Origin: an uncultured Muribaculaceae bacterium
GTDB taxonomy: Bacteria; Bacteroidota; Bacteroidia; Bacteroidales; Muribaculaceae
DNA: 58,362 nucleotides
Assembly (NCBI GenBank): GCA_905209725.1
Contig: CAJLTZ010000002.1
Span: forward strand, 1-58,362
Reading direction: 5' to 3'
The translations under genes and the position numbers were made by a program. Shown one piece after another: positions 1-7,897 of this stretch (the stretch's first letter is position 1; each line of letters opens with the position of its first letter). The notes under the pieces were generated by a model. That model saw only the letters and a program-made list of their open reading frames with translations. It did no database searches and was not told where the DNA came from.

Positions 1-32
1 CTCGCCAAATCCGACAAATCGGACTTGGCGAG
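1..32. terminator. Imperfect hairpin at the left edge, possible terminator
   Basis: Positions 1-14 pair with 19-32 (13 of 14 positions) around the loop CAAA. The + side is followed by TTCAATTT, a weak U-tract. It lies upstream of the ABC operon promoter, so it probably ends transcription of a gene outside the window. It could also be a small dispersed palindrome. The function is inferred from structure only. Confidence 0.35.
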
Positions 33-110
33 TTCAATTTCTGGGCTATGGGAGGGAGTGAGATAAAATGTTGTTACTTTTTCAGTGCCCTCTTTTTTTC
101 GCGGATTTTT

Positions 111-142
111 TTTGGTGGTATAAGATTTTCGTTTTAACTTTG
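111..142 (+). promoter_or_regulatory. Bacteroidota-type promoter of the ABC/GntR operon
   Basis: TTTG at 111-114 is followed after 20 bp by TAACTTTG at 135-142. This matches the -33/-7 arrangement (TTTG, 19-21 bp, TAnnTTTG) known for the primary sigma factor of Bacteroidota. Transcription would begin near 148, inside the dyad at 145-166, giving a leader of about 28 nt before the ATG at 176. Assigned by motif and position only. Confidence 0.65.
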
Positions 143-144
143 CG

Positions 145-166
145 GTGTATTAAGACACTAATACAC
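145..166. promoter_or_regulatory. Candidate GntR (YtrA-type) operator
   Basis: A perfect inverted repeat, GTGTATTA (145-152) and TAATACAC (159-166) with a 6-bp spacer, begins 3 bp after the -7 element and overlaps the expected transcription start. The half sites contain GTGTA and TACAC, which as I recall are typical of YtrA-subfamily GntR operators. The third gene of the operon encodes such a regulator, so autorepression is the simplest reading. That the regulator binds here is inference. Confidence 0.55.
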
Positions 167-175
167 TAAGATAGT

Positions 176-1024
176 ATGATAGCCAACGAAAATAACACAG
201 CCAGCAAACCGATGCTGACGCTTCAGAATGTCTCTTTCTCCTATAAGAAAGGACGCCCCGTGATCAATAATTTCTCGATGACTTTCGAGCATGGCACCGT
301 GTGCGGCCTCCTCGGCAAGAACGGTTCCGGGAAGAGTACCCTACTCTATCTCATCTGCGGCCTGCTCAAACCCGATTCCGGCACAATCAACTTCAAAGGC
401 CATACACCGCTCCGCCGCGACGTGGCTTTCCTCAACGATGTCTTCATCGTGCCGGAGGAATTCGAGATCCCAAACGTTCCGATGACCGAATTCGTCAAGG
501 CCAACGCTCCGCTCTACCCTAAGTTTAGCCAGAAAGATATGGAGGAATACATGAAGACCTTCGAGATCGACCCCTCCATCCATCTCAAGCAATGCTCCAT
601 GGGCCAGAAGAAGAAGGCCTTCATCTCCTTCGCGTTAGCTTGCAACACCTCGTTGCTCATCCTCGACGAACCCACCAACGGTCTCGACATCTCCTCCAAG
701 CGAGCTTTCCGCAAGGCGATAACGATGGGAATGAGCGACGACCGCAGCGTAATCATCAGCACCCACCAGGTCTATGACGTGGAGAAGATTATCGACCGCG
801 TGATGATTGTGGATCCCACCGGAGTGCTGCTCGACAAGAGCATGTATGATATAATGAAAGAACTGAGTTTTTCATTCACCACCGACCGCGAGCGGGCCGC
901 GAAGGCGCTGCTCAGCCTCGACGCCCCCGGCGGCTGGAACATCGTGGAGCCATTCAACGGCGACGAGACCGAAGTCAACCTCGAGAGCCTCTTCGAGCTC
1001 ATCGAATCTAATCATAAATCATAA
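176..1024 (+). CDS. ABC transporter ATP-binding protein (YtrB-like)
   Basis: A 282-residue nucleotide-binding subunit that would hydrolyse ATP to drive the membrane protein encoded just downstream. Walker A (GKNGSGKST) is at residues 47-55, a degenerate signature CSMGQ at 140-144, Walker B with catalytic Glu (LLILDEP) at 160-166 and the switch His at about 197. No clear Q-loop glutamine is visible at the usual place, and the signature departs from LSGGQ; similar drift is common in YtrB/BcrA-like exporters. A further 80 residues follow the core. The ATG at 176 sits 10 nt after the candidate operator. The operon partners (one permease, a YtrA-type GntR, an outer-membrane barrel) suggest an envelope-stress or antimicrobial-response exporter. 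The substrate is unknown. Confidence 0.88.
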   Translation: MIANENNTASKPMLTLQNVSFSYKKGRPVINNFSMTFEHGTVCGLLGKNGSGKSTLLYLICGLLKPDSGTINFKGHTPLRRDVAFLNDVFIVPEEFEIPNVPMTEFVKANAPLYPKFSQKDMEEYMKTFEIDPSIHLKQCSMGQKKKAFISFALACNTSLLILDEPTNGLDISSKRAFRKAITMGMSDDRSVIISTHQVYDVEKIIDRVMIVDPTGVLLDKSMYDIMKELSFSFTTDRERAAKALLSLDAPGGWNIVEPFNGDETEVNLESLFELIESNHKS

Positions 1025-1035
1025 ATCGGAAAGAG

Positions 1036-1764
1036 ATGCTTACTAAATATTATATTGAGAATAAGAAAAAGTTGGCGCTGATTTGCGCCGGTTACCTTTC
1101 ATTCTGCATCGTGGTGGGATGCTGGGCAGGCTTCTTCGCCAATGGCGGCGGAGAGGGGGAACTGATGTCGTATATCGTGCTGGTGAGCCTGTTCATGGCC
1201 GTGATGGCATCGCTGATGTTCAACGACCTCAAGACCAAGGAGGGGCGCATCAACGCGCTGATGGCGCCCGCCAGCACCGCCCAGAAATTCTGGCCCCGTT
1301 TCCTTGTGGTGCTTCCCGGCTCACTGATCCTCTGCATCGTCGGTTTTTACGCCCTCGAGGGTGCGCGAATCCTCATCACAGGTCTCTCCTACGACCTCTG
1401 GACACCCTTCTATAACCCCTGGAAGTTGCTCTGCTGGAGCGATAAAGCCGAAGTCTGGGGATACACATTCTTGCTCGCCGGTTCGCTCTTCTCCCTCTCC
1501 TGCTATATCTTTGGCGCCATCCTCTGGCCGCGCTATTCTTTCCTCAAGACAATGGCCGCCCTTTTCGTGGTGCAGTCGTTGCTCTCCACTGTGGGCGTCT
1601 TCATCCTGCGCCACTTCATCTATATACACGTGAACCTCGAGGCATTCGACATCTACGCCAAGATATTCGTATTCCTGATGCTTGCCGGTGCTGTGGCATT
1701 CGTATGGCTCACATATCGTCGCTTCAAGCATTGCACACTCACACAAAATGTTTTCAGCAAGTAA
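1036..1764 (+). CDS. ABC transporter membrane protein, six-helix type
   Basis: A 242-residue hydrophobic protein with about six transmembrane stretches. The first follows the basic N terminus (residues 12-34), others lie near 43-56, 90-110, 150-170, 178-200 and 208-228. There is no signal-peptide cleavage site and no enzymatic motif. It starts 11 nt after the ATPase stop, behind a purine-rich GAAAGAG, so the two are almost certainly co-translated partners. The overall form resembles ABC-2 type permeases of YtrC/bacitracin-exporter-like systems, but I recognise no family-specific motif. It could be a sensor or immunity-type transporter rather than a nutrient exporter. Confidence 0.75.
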   Translation: MLTKYYIENKKKLALICAGYLSFCIVVGCWAGFFANGGGEGELMSYIVLVSLFMAVMASLMFNDLKTKEGRINALMAPASTAQKFWPRFLVVLPGSLILCIVGFYALEGARILITGLSYDLWTPFYNPWKLLCWSDKAEVWGYTFLLAGSLFSLSCYIFGAILWPRYSFLKTMAALFVVQSLLSTVGVFILRHFIYIHVNLEAFDIYAKIFVFLMLAGAVAFVWLTYRRFKHCTLTQNVFSK

Positions 1765-1784
1765 TTTTGAATTAAAATATTATC

Positions 1785-2147
1785 GTGGATTTTAAAGAGA
1801 ATACACCTATCTACATACAGATCGCCGAGCAGATAATGGACGGCATCGAGAATGGCGACTGGCCGCCCGGCGAGCGTCTCCCTTCAGTGAGGGAGACGGC
1901 CGGACGGGTGATGGTCAACCCCAACACCGTGATGCGCACATACGACTGGCTCCAGCAAAACGGAATCATCTACAACAAGCGCGGAATCGGCTTCTTTGTA
2001 GCCGACAATGGCAAGGACCTTATCACAGAGCGCCGTCGCGAGGATTTCTTCTCGAATGAGATGGAGTTCTTCCTGAAGCGCCTCCGCGCGTTCGGCGTAA
2101 CCCCCGACCAGCTCAAAGAGCAATATGAGAAATTTCTAAAGAATTAA
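1785..2147 (+). CDS. GntR-family regulator, YtrA subfamily
   Basis: A 120-residue transcription factor. The N-terminal 75 residues form a GntR winged helix: PIYIQIAEQIMDGI, then PPGERLPSVRE (the hallmark turn and recognition region), then NPNTVMRTYDWLQQNGII. The C-terminal part is only about 45 residues, the short helical dimerisation tail typical of YtrA rather than FadR or HutC types. It starts at GTG 1785; I see no ATG upstream that keeps the domain. YtrA-type genes normally lie in the ABC operon they repress, as here. The inverted repeat at 145-166 is the obvious candidate target. The next gene begins 2 nt after the stop, so the barrel protein is under the same control. Confidence 0.9.
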   Translation: MDFKENTPIYIQIAEQIMDGIENGDWPPGERLPSVRETAGRVMVNPNTVMRTYDWLQQNGIIYNKRGIGFFVADNGKDLITERRREDFFSNEMEFFLKRLRAFGVTPDQLKEQYEKFLKN

Positions 2148-2149
2148 AG

Positions 2150-4384
2150 ATGAAAGAATTTAGACATATACTGACGGCGGCACTGATGGCGGCTGTCGCA
2201 CCTGCCGTATTTGCCACCACGGAGGAGCCTGACACGCTGGGCGCTATGTATGGCGACCTCGACGAACTCGTGATCACCGCCCGCAAGGAGGTGGTGAAAT
2301 CCGACGGCGCAAAACTCACCTACGACCTCGAGCAGGACGACACCTCAAAGGGCCAGAGCCTTATCGACGCAATACGCAAGGTGCCGATGCTTACAGTCGA
2401 CGGCCAGGACAACATCAAGGTGAAGGGCAGCTCCAATTTCAAGATCTACGTAAACGGCAAGGAGGACCCGATGCTTACGGCCAACTATGCCAAGGTGTTC
2501 CGTGCGATGCCGGCGGAGTCGGTGGCCAAGATTGAGGTAATCACCGAACCCGGTGCGAAATATGACGCCGAGGGTGTGGGAGGCATCATCAACCTCGTAA
2601 CCGAGCGCGTGCAGCGCAAGGATGGTTTCGCCGGCACGGTCAACGCGGGAATATCCAGCCAGATGTGGAGCGGAGGTCTCTTCGGCAGAATGAAATATGG
2701 CAACTTCTCTGCCGACGCAAATGTGAACTATGCCAACAACGCCGGTTTCTACCAGGCGAACAAAGGCTGGAGCAAGACCATCAACGAGAACTCCGATCAG
2801 AACTACCGCCAACTCACCGACCAGAATCAGCGCGTCGGTTTTCAGTTTCTTGGCGCCACCCTCAACATGAGCTGGGAACCCACTTCGCGCGACCTCTTCG
2901 CATGGGGCGGCAACATCAACTATGTAGACGGCAAGATAAAGGAATTCAACAGCAATTCGCGATTCTTCAGCCGCGCCGGCGACCTTACCGCCGAAGGACT
3001 GCAGCGCGCCGTGGGCGGGATGAAAAACCTCGGAGTGGGTGCCAACGCAAGTTATAAGCACAACTTCAACGACAAAGGCCACAACCTGATAGCCACCTAC
3101 TTCTTCAATTTCGGGCGCAATCCCTTCGATATCGACATGGAATATGAGAATGTACTCAACTACCAGATGCCCTTCCCCTACCAGCATATCCTCAGCACCA
3201 CCTATCAGCGCGAGCACACCGCGACCCTCGACTGGACCCTCCCCCTCATGGACGGCAAGCACACCATCGAGGCAGGCGCCAAGGGAGTGTTCCGCCGAAA
3301 CATGGCCGATTCCAAGACCCTCGTGGGAATTGACCCCTCACAGATGACACCCCAGGCAGGCAACGACGAACTCACCCGACAGATGCAGGATGTATATGCT
3401 GCCTACGCCACCTACAGCGGACAGTTCGGCAAACTCGGCGTCACAGCCGGAGTGCGCTACGAGCTCACCCACATGGGCCTCGACTTCCTGAAAGGGACTA
3501 TGCCCGACTTCCGCCGCGACCTCAACGACGTGGTGCCCAACGCCGCCCTGACCTGGATGTTCACCCCCGCCTCCAATCTCCGCCTCGCCTACCAGATGCG
3601 CATCAGCCGTCCCTCCATCGAACAGCTCAACCCCTACAAACTGCAGATCAATCCCACGGAGGTGCGCAGCGGTAATCCCGACCTCGATAGCGAGAAATAC
3701 AACACCATCAGCCTCACCTACTCCAACTACGGTCGCATCCTCGGCGGAAACATCGGAGTGGAATTCCTTCAGGCCAACAGCACCATCGAGGAATACAACT
3801 ACTTCGACCAGAACGTAAGGTTTGAGACTTACATGAACATGGGCCGTTACCGCAAATTCACCATCAACGGTTACCTCAACTGGAACATCACCCAGCGGAT
3901 GACAGCCGGAGTATATGCCGCCGTGAACTACACCAACATCAAGGGCAACGAACCATGGCTCAAGAACCACGGTTGGGCAGTGAACTACAACGTGAACTGG
4001 AGTTACCGCGGACCCTGGGACCTGAAATTCAGCGCATTCGGTGGTCAGAGCAGCAAGAACATCAACCTCCAGGGACGCGACTTCAGCTGGTATTACTACG
4101 GCATCGGCATCAGCAAGTCATTCCTCAAGGAGGACGCGCTCACCGTATCCGTCAACGCCAACAACTTCCTCACCAAATACACTCATTTCAGCAGTTATAT
4201 CCGCACTCCAGGCTATTCCTACGACTCCCATTTCAGCAACCGCAACTGGAACGTGGGCCTCAACATCAGCTGGAACTTCGGCCATCTCCAGGAGAAGGCC
4301 AAGAAGACAGGCGCCGAACTGCAGAACGATGACCTTTCGAGCAAGAAGAGCGGAAACGGTGGCGGAGGAGGGGGATTAATGTAA
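2150..4384 (+). CDS. Outer-membrane beta-barrel protein, TonB-receptor-like
   Basis: A 744-residue outer-membrane protein. A signal peptide (cleavage after about Ala22, AVFA) is followed by a plug-like region: residues about 40-150 include LIDAIRKVPMLTVDGQ, NFKIYVNGKE and ESVAKIEVITEPGAKYD, then GVGGIINLVTE. The rest is alternating aromatic and polar beta-barrel with SRPSIEQLNPY and GNPDLDSEKYN, typical of the OMP_b-brl_3 group. The usual N-terminal carboxypeptidase-regulatory-like domain is absent and there is no SusD partner, so a SusC role is unlikely. After the last strand-like segment (WNVGLNISWNFG) a charged tail of about 35 residues ends in six glycines, Leu, Met. It is the last gene of the GntR/ABC operon. 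The ligand is unknown. Confidence 0.87.
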   Translation: MKEFRHILTAALMAAVAPAVFATTEEPDTLGAMYGDLDELVITARKEVVKSDGAKLTYDLEQDDTSKGQSLIDAIRKVPMLTVDGQDNIKVKGSSNFKIYVNGKEDPMLTANYAKVFRAMPAESVAKIEVITEPGAKYDAEGVGGIINLVTERVQRKDGFAGTVNAGISSQMWSGGLFGRMKYGNFSADANVNYANNAGFYQANKGWSKTINENSDQNYRQLTDQNQRVGFQFLGATLNMSWEPTSRDLFAWGGNINYVDGKIKEFNSNSRFFSRAGDLTAEGLQRAVGGMKNLGVGANASYKHNFNDKGHNLIATYFFNFGRNPFDIDMEYENVLNYQMPFPYQHILSTTYQREHTATLDWTLPLMDGKHTIEAGAKGVFRRNMADSKTLVGIDPSQMTPQAGNDELTRQMQDVYAAYATYSGQFGKLGVTAGVRYELTHMGLDFLKGTMPDFRRDLNDVVPNAALTWMFTPASNLRLAYQMRISRPSIEQLNPYKLQINPTEVRSGNPDLDSEKYNTISLTYSNYGRILGGNIGVEFLQANSTIEEYNYFDQNVRFETYMNMGRYRKFTINGYLNWNITQRMTAGVYAAVNYTNIKGNEPWLKNHGWAVNYNVNWSYRGPWDLKFSAFGGQSSKNINLQGRDFSWYYYGIGISKSFLKEDALTVSVNANNFLTKYTHFSSYIRTPGYSYDSHFSNRNWNVGLNISWNFGHLQEKAKKTGAELQNDDLSSKKSGNGGGGGGLM

Positions 4385-4391
4385 AATATCC

Positions 4392-4422
4392 TTTGTAGTT
4401 TAGATAAAAAGTGCTAATTTTG
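4392..4422 (+). promoter_or_regulatory. Promoter of ftsY-rimO-menF
   Basis: TTTG at 4392-4395 and TAATTTTG at 4415-4422 are separated by 19 bp, a near-consensus Bacteroidota promoter. The expected start near 4428 gives a leader of about 55 nt before the ftsY ATG. Confidence 0.6.
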
Positions 4423-4434
4423 AATTTGTAACGG

Positions 4435-4454
4435 AAATCCGGCTCATCGGGTTT
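4435..4454 (+). other. Small hairpin in the ftsY leader
   Basis: AAATCCG (4435-4441) pairs with CGGGTTT (4448-4454) around GCTCAT, with one T-G wobble, and one more T plus CGTTT follows. It could stop read-through from the upstream operon or act in the ftsY leader. No regulatory role is shown. Confidence 0.3.
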
Positions 4455-4482
4455 TCGTTTCATCTCATTCAAATAGAGCAAG

Positions 4483-5442
4483 ATGTTCAAGAAGTTATTT
4501 TCGAAGAAGAAGAAAGAGACCCTCGACAATGGTCTTCAGAAGACGAAAGAGGGAGTGTGGAGCAAGATCTCACATGCCATTGCCGGCAAGAGCAAGGTCG
4601 ACGATGAAGTGCTCGACAATCTCGAGGAGGCTTTCATCATGAGCGATGTAGGGGCCGACACCACGATCAAGATCATCGAGCGGCTTGAGGAGCGGGTGGC
4701 CCGCGACAAATATGTGGGCAAGGAGGAACTGCGCAAGCTCCTCACCGAGGAGATCACCGCCCTACTCGAGCGTGGCGACAATGCCGACGACTCCGACGAC
4801 TTCAAGATTCCGCAACGCCAGGACCCGTATGTAATCCTTGTGGTGGGCGTCAACGGAGTGGGAAAGACCACGACCATTGCCAAACTCGCTCATCAATATA
4901 AGGAGGCAGGCTACAAGGTGGTGCTTGGCGCCGCCGACACGTTCCGTGCCGCCGCCATCGAGCAACTGGAAATCTGGGGCGAGCGCGTTGGCGTGCCCGT
5001 GGTGAAGCAGAGCATGGGCAGCGACCCCGCCGCCGTGGCTTTCGACACGGTGCAGAGCGCAAAGGCCCATGGCGCCGACGTGGTGATTATCGACACCGCC
5101 GGCCGCCTTCACAATAAGGTGGGACTGATGAACGAGCTCACCAAGGTGAAAAACGTGATGAAGCGCATCATCCCCGACGCGCCGCAGGAAATTCTTCTCG
5201 TGCTCGACGGCTCGATGGGTCAGAACGCCTTCGAACAGGCCCGTCAGTTTGTGGCCGCCACCGAGGTCAACGCTTTGGCTGTAACCAAACTCGACGGCAC
5301 CTCGAAAGGTGGCGTGGTGATCGGCATCAGCGACCAATTCAAGATTCCCGTGAAATATATCGGCCTCGGCGAAAAACTCGACGACCTGCAGATCTTCCAT
5401 CCCGATGAGTTTGTACGCTCCCTTTTCGAAGACGCTATCTGA
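4483..5442 (+). CDS. ftsY: Signal recognition particle receptor FtsY
   Basis: A 319-residue SRP-family GTPase that docks SRP-ribosome complexes at the inner membrane for co-translational insertion. The N domain spans residues about 15-95. The G domain contains G1 GVNGVGKT (122-129), DTFRAAA (152-158), G3 DTAGR (204-208) and G4 TKLDG (268-272), followed by GGVVIG and the closing GLGEKLDDLQIF. The long acidic A domain of the E. coli protein is replaced by a short basic N terminus (MFKKLFSKKKK), as in most Bacteroidota. rimO begins 9 nt after the stop, so they are co-transcribed. Confidence 0.97.
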   Translation: MFKKLFSKKKKETLDNGLQKTKEGVWSKISHAIAGKSKVDDEVLDNLEEAFIMSDVGADTTIKIIERLEERVARDKYVGKEELRKLLTEEITALLERGDNADDSDDFKIPQRQDPYVILVVGVNGVGKTTTIAKLAHQYKEAGYKVVLGAADTFRAAAIEQLEIWGERVGVPVVKQSMGSDPAAVAFDTVQSAKAHGADVVIIDTAGRLHNKVGLMNELTKVKNVMKRIIPDAPQEILLVLDGSMGQNAFEQARQFVAATEVNALAVTKLDGTSKGGVVIGISDQFKIPVKYIGLGEKLDDLQIFHPDEFVRSLFEDAI

Positions 5443-5451
5443 CGAGACTGA

Positions 5452-6786
5452 ATGATACAGAACAGAATTGATATCATATCCCTTGGTTGTTCAAAGAATC
5501 TAATTGATTCCGAGAGGCTTATGCGCCGGTTGGAGGCCCTGGGACGCGAGGTGGTGTTCGAGCCGGAAAGTCCCGAGGGGGAATATGTGGTGGTCAACAC
5601 CTGCGGATTCATCGGCGATGCCAAGGAACAGTCGGTGAATACGCTGCTGGAGTTGGCCGAGATGAAGGCCGAGGGAAGAATCGGCAAAATTGTGGTGATG
5701 GGATGCCTGAGCGAGCGCTACCGCTCCGACTTGCAGCAGGAGATTCCCGAAATCGACCTGCTCTATGGCAAATTTGACTGGAACGACTTCGTGGAGCACC
5801 TTGAATCCCTGCCGCCAGTAGCCACCGTAGCCACCGTTACGCCCAAAGCCTGGGAGCGCACCCTCTCAACTCCTCCCCACAGCGCCTACCTCAAGATTTC
5901 CGAAGGCTGCAACAGGATGTGTGCCTTCTGCGCCATACCTCTCATCACCGGTCGCCACACCTCCCGACCCGAAGAGGAGATACTCGAGGAGGTGCGTCAG
6001 CTCGTGAAGGAGGGCGTGAAGGAATTCAATGTCATAGCGCAGGACCTATCCAGTTATGGACTCGACCTATATGGCGAGCATCGCCTCGCCCAACTCATCG
6101 ACTCGATGGCCGACATCGATGGCGTGGAATGGATTCGCCTGCATTACGCCTATCCCGCTGATTTCCCGATTGATGTGCTGGATGTGATGGCACGCCGCAA
6201 GAATGTGTGCAAATATCTCGACATCGCTTTGCAGCATATCACCGACAATATGCTCACGGCCATGCGCCGCCATATCGACAAGGAGGGCACGCTGAAACTG
6301 CTGAGAGAGATCCGCCGAAAAGTACCCGGTATCGTGATCCGAACCACGCTGATGGTGGGATTCCCGGGGGAGACGGAGGAGGATTTCGAGGAACTGCTGG
6401 AGTTTGTGCGTGAGCAGCGTTTCGAGCGGATGGGTGCCTTCGCCTATAGCGAGGAGGAGGGCACGTATGCCGCGCTGAAACTCAAGGATGATGTGCCGGA
6501 GGAGGTGAAGCAGCGGCGCCTCGACACGCTGATGGCCGTGCAGGAGGATATAGCCGCCGAGGAGGCTGAGAAACTGGTAGGCAAAGAGATACGACTCATC
6601 GTGGACACAATCGACGAGGAGGAGGATGGCAGGCTCGTGGCCTCTTGCCGCTCCGAGTTTGACAGCCCGGAGGTGGACCCCACCTTCGCCGTGGAGGATA
6701 TCCACGCCGAGGAGGGCGACTTCATCCGAGCCCGCATCACTGAATCCTACACCTTCGATTTCACCGCACAAGAACTCACTGATTGA
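5452..6786 (+). CDS. rimO: Ribosomal protein uS12 methylthiotransferase RimO
   Basis: A 444-residue radical SAM enzyme that adds a methylthio group to the conserved Asp of ribosomal protein S12. The N-terminal MTTase domain has cluster cysteines C13 (ISLGCSKN), C51 (VNTCGF) and C85 (VMGCLSER). The radical SAM motif CxxxCxxC is C153, C157, C160 (EGCNRMCAFCAIP). A C-terminal TRAM-like region covers about residues 370-440. ISLGCSKN and the opening of the radical SAM core distinguish it from MiaB. The stop TGA overlaps the next gene's ATG (TGATG), so the isochorismate synthase is translationally coupled although functionally unrelated. Confidence 0.96.
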   Translation: MIQNRIDIISLGCSKNLIDSERLMRRLEALGREVVFEPESPEGEYVVVNTCGFIGDAKEQSVNTLLELAEMKAEGRIGKIVVMGCLSERYRSDLQQEIPEIDLLYGKFDWNDFVEHLESLPPVATVATVTPKAWERTLSTPPHSAYLKISEGCNRMCAFCAIPLITGRHTSRPEEEILEEVRQLVKEGVKEFNVIAQDLSSYGLDLYGEHRLAQLIDSMADIDGVEWIRLHYAYPADFPIDVLDVMARRKNVCKYLDIALQHITDNMLTAMRRHIDKEGTLKLLREIRRKVPGIVIRTTLMVGFPGETEEDFEELLEFVREQRFERMGAFAYSEEEGTYAALKLKDDVPEEVKQRRLDTLMAVQEDIAAEEAEKLVGKEIRLIVDTIDEEEDGRLVASCRSEFDSPEVDPTFAVEDIHAEEGDFIRARITESYTFDFTAQELTD

Positions 6787-7808
6787 TGAATAACTTTGCT
6801 TATCGGTTGCCCGGGGCTACAGAAATAATCACAGGGCGCAGTTCGCGTCTTGGTGATTTATCTTGCCGGGAGGGATTTGCTGTTTGCGGATATGATCCTT
6901 ATAATAATGAGGTGCATGTGATTCCGGGCGATGAGGAATTCCCTCTGGAGGAGATGGACGCTATGGCTTATTCCGACGCAGACCCTATTACCGCATTTGA
7001 ATTTCCTCAGTCATCCACCACCCGCGAGGAATATTCGGAGACATTCTCCAATGTGCTCTCTGATATCTGCAACGGCATATACAGCAAGGCTGTGGCGGCG
7101 CGTGTGATTGTGGAGAAAGGGCGTGTGAACCTTGCAGCCACATTCAGGGCTTTGGCGGAGCAGTATCCCGACGCGTTTGTATTCTGTTTCCACACAGAGA
7201 AGGCCGGCACCTGGATTGGAGCCTCTCCGGAACGACTTCTCTCCTTCCACGGCGATGAGGGCACAACGATGGCGCTTGCCGGTACCCGACCCGCCGGCAG
7301 CATAGGCTATTGGGACAGGAAGAATATTTTGGAACATACGTTCGTAAGCAGATATATATATAAGACGCTTGCATGTCGCGGTGCGATGCCGGTGGTGTAT
7401 CCCTCAGTCACACTGAAGGCCGGACCCGTGGAGCATCTGATGACGAAGATAACCTACCGACGCTACGCCGACGCCGACCCAAAGATATATAAGGACCTCG
7501 ACCCTATCGAAGTGGCCTTGGCGCTCTCCCCCACTCCCGCACTCAGCGGAATGCCCCCCAAGAAAGCCATAGCCCATGTGTCGGAATATGAGAAATTCCA
7601 GCGCGGATTCTATGGAGGTTTCTGCGGGCCGGTAACGGGAGATTCGGGTCTTGACCTATTCGTGAACCTGCGGAGCATGCGGGTGGAAAGGGACAGATAT
7701 TGCCTGTTTGCAGGCGGCGGCCTGGTGGCCGATTCAAAAGAGGATGAGGAATGGGAAGAAACAGAGCGCAAAGCCGGGACAATTCGTCGATTGATGATTA
7801 TTGATTGA
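6786..7808 (+). CDS. menF: Isochorismate synthase (MenF/EntC type)
   Basis: A 340-residue chorismate-utilising enzyme converting chorismate to isochorismate, the entry step of menaquinone synthesis. Conserved blocks are in order: GASPERLLSF, LAGTRPAG, HLMTKITYR, LSPTPALSGMPPKKA, GFYGGFCGPV, FVNLRSMRV and AGGGLVADSKEDEEWEET (Mg2+-binding acidic motif). I chose the ATG at 6786, which overlaps the rimO stop, over the TTG one codon upstream. The family is usually longer in enterobacteria (430+ residues); the short N terminus is common in Bacteroidota. No menD or other men genes are adjacent, so use in a siderophore pathway cannot be excluded, but I see no siderophore genes either. Confidence 0.88.
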   Translation: MNNFAYRLPGATEIITGRSSRLGDLSCREGFAVCGYDPYNNEVHVIPGDEEFPLEEMDAMAYSDADPITAFEFPQSSTTREEYSETFSNVLSDICNGIYSKAVAARVIVEKGRVNLAATFRALAEQYPDAFVFCFHTEKAGTWIGASPERLLSFHGDEGTTMALAGTRPAGSIGYWDRKNILEHTFVSRYIYKTLACRGAMPVVYPSVTLKAGPVEHLMTKITYRRYADADPKIYKDLDPIEVALALSPTPALSGMPPKKAIAHVSEYEKFQRGFYGGFCGPVTGDSGLDLFVNLRSMRVERDRYCLFAGGGLVADSKEDEEWEETERKAGTIRRLMIID

Positions 7809-7811
7809 TAA

Positions 7812-7842
7812 TTTCAGGATTGTGAAATTTTTCGTAATTTTG
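7812..7842 (+). promoter_or_regulatory. Promoter of the M13 peptidase gene
   Basis: TAATTTTG at 7835-7842 is a strong -7 element; TTTC at 7812-7815, 19 bp upstream, is a weaker -33. The predicted leader to the ATG at 7898 is about 50 nt and AT-rich. Confidence 0.5.
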
Positions 7843-7897
7843 AACGTCTAAACAATATACACAATAACAACCTTGAATAACCCTTAAATTCAACCAT

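Noticed and set aside
2150..4384. SusC-like nutrient receptor
   Set aside because: No SusD gene, no carboxypeptidase-regulatory-like N-terminal domain; it belongs to the smaller OMP_b-brl_3 type.
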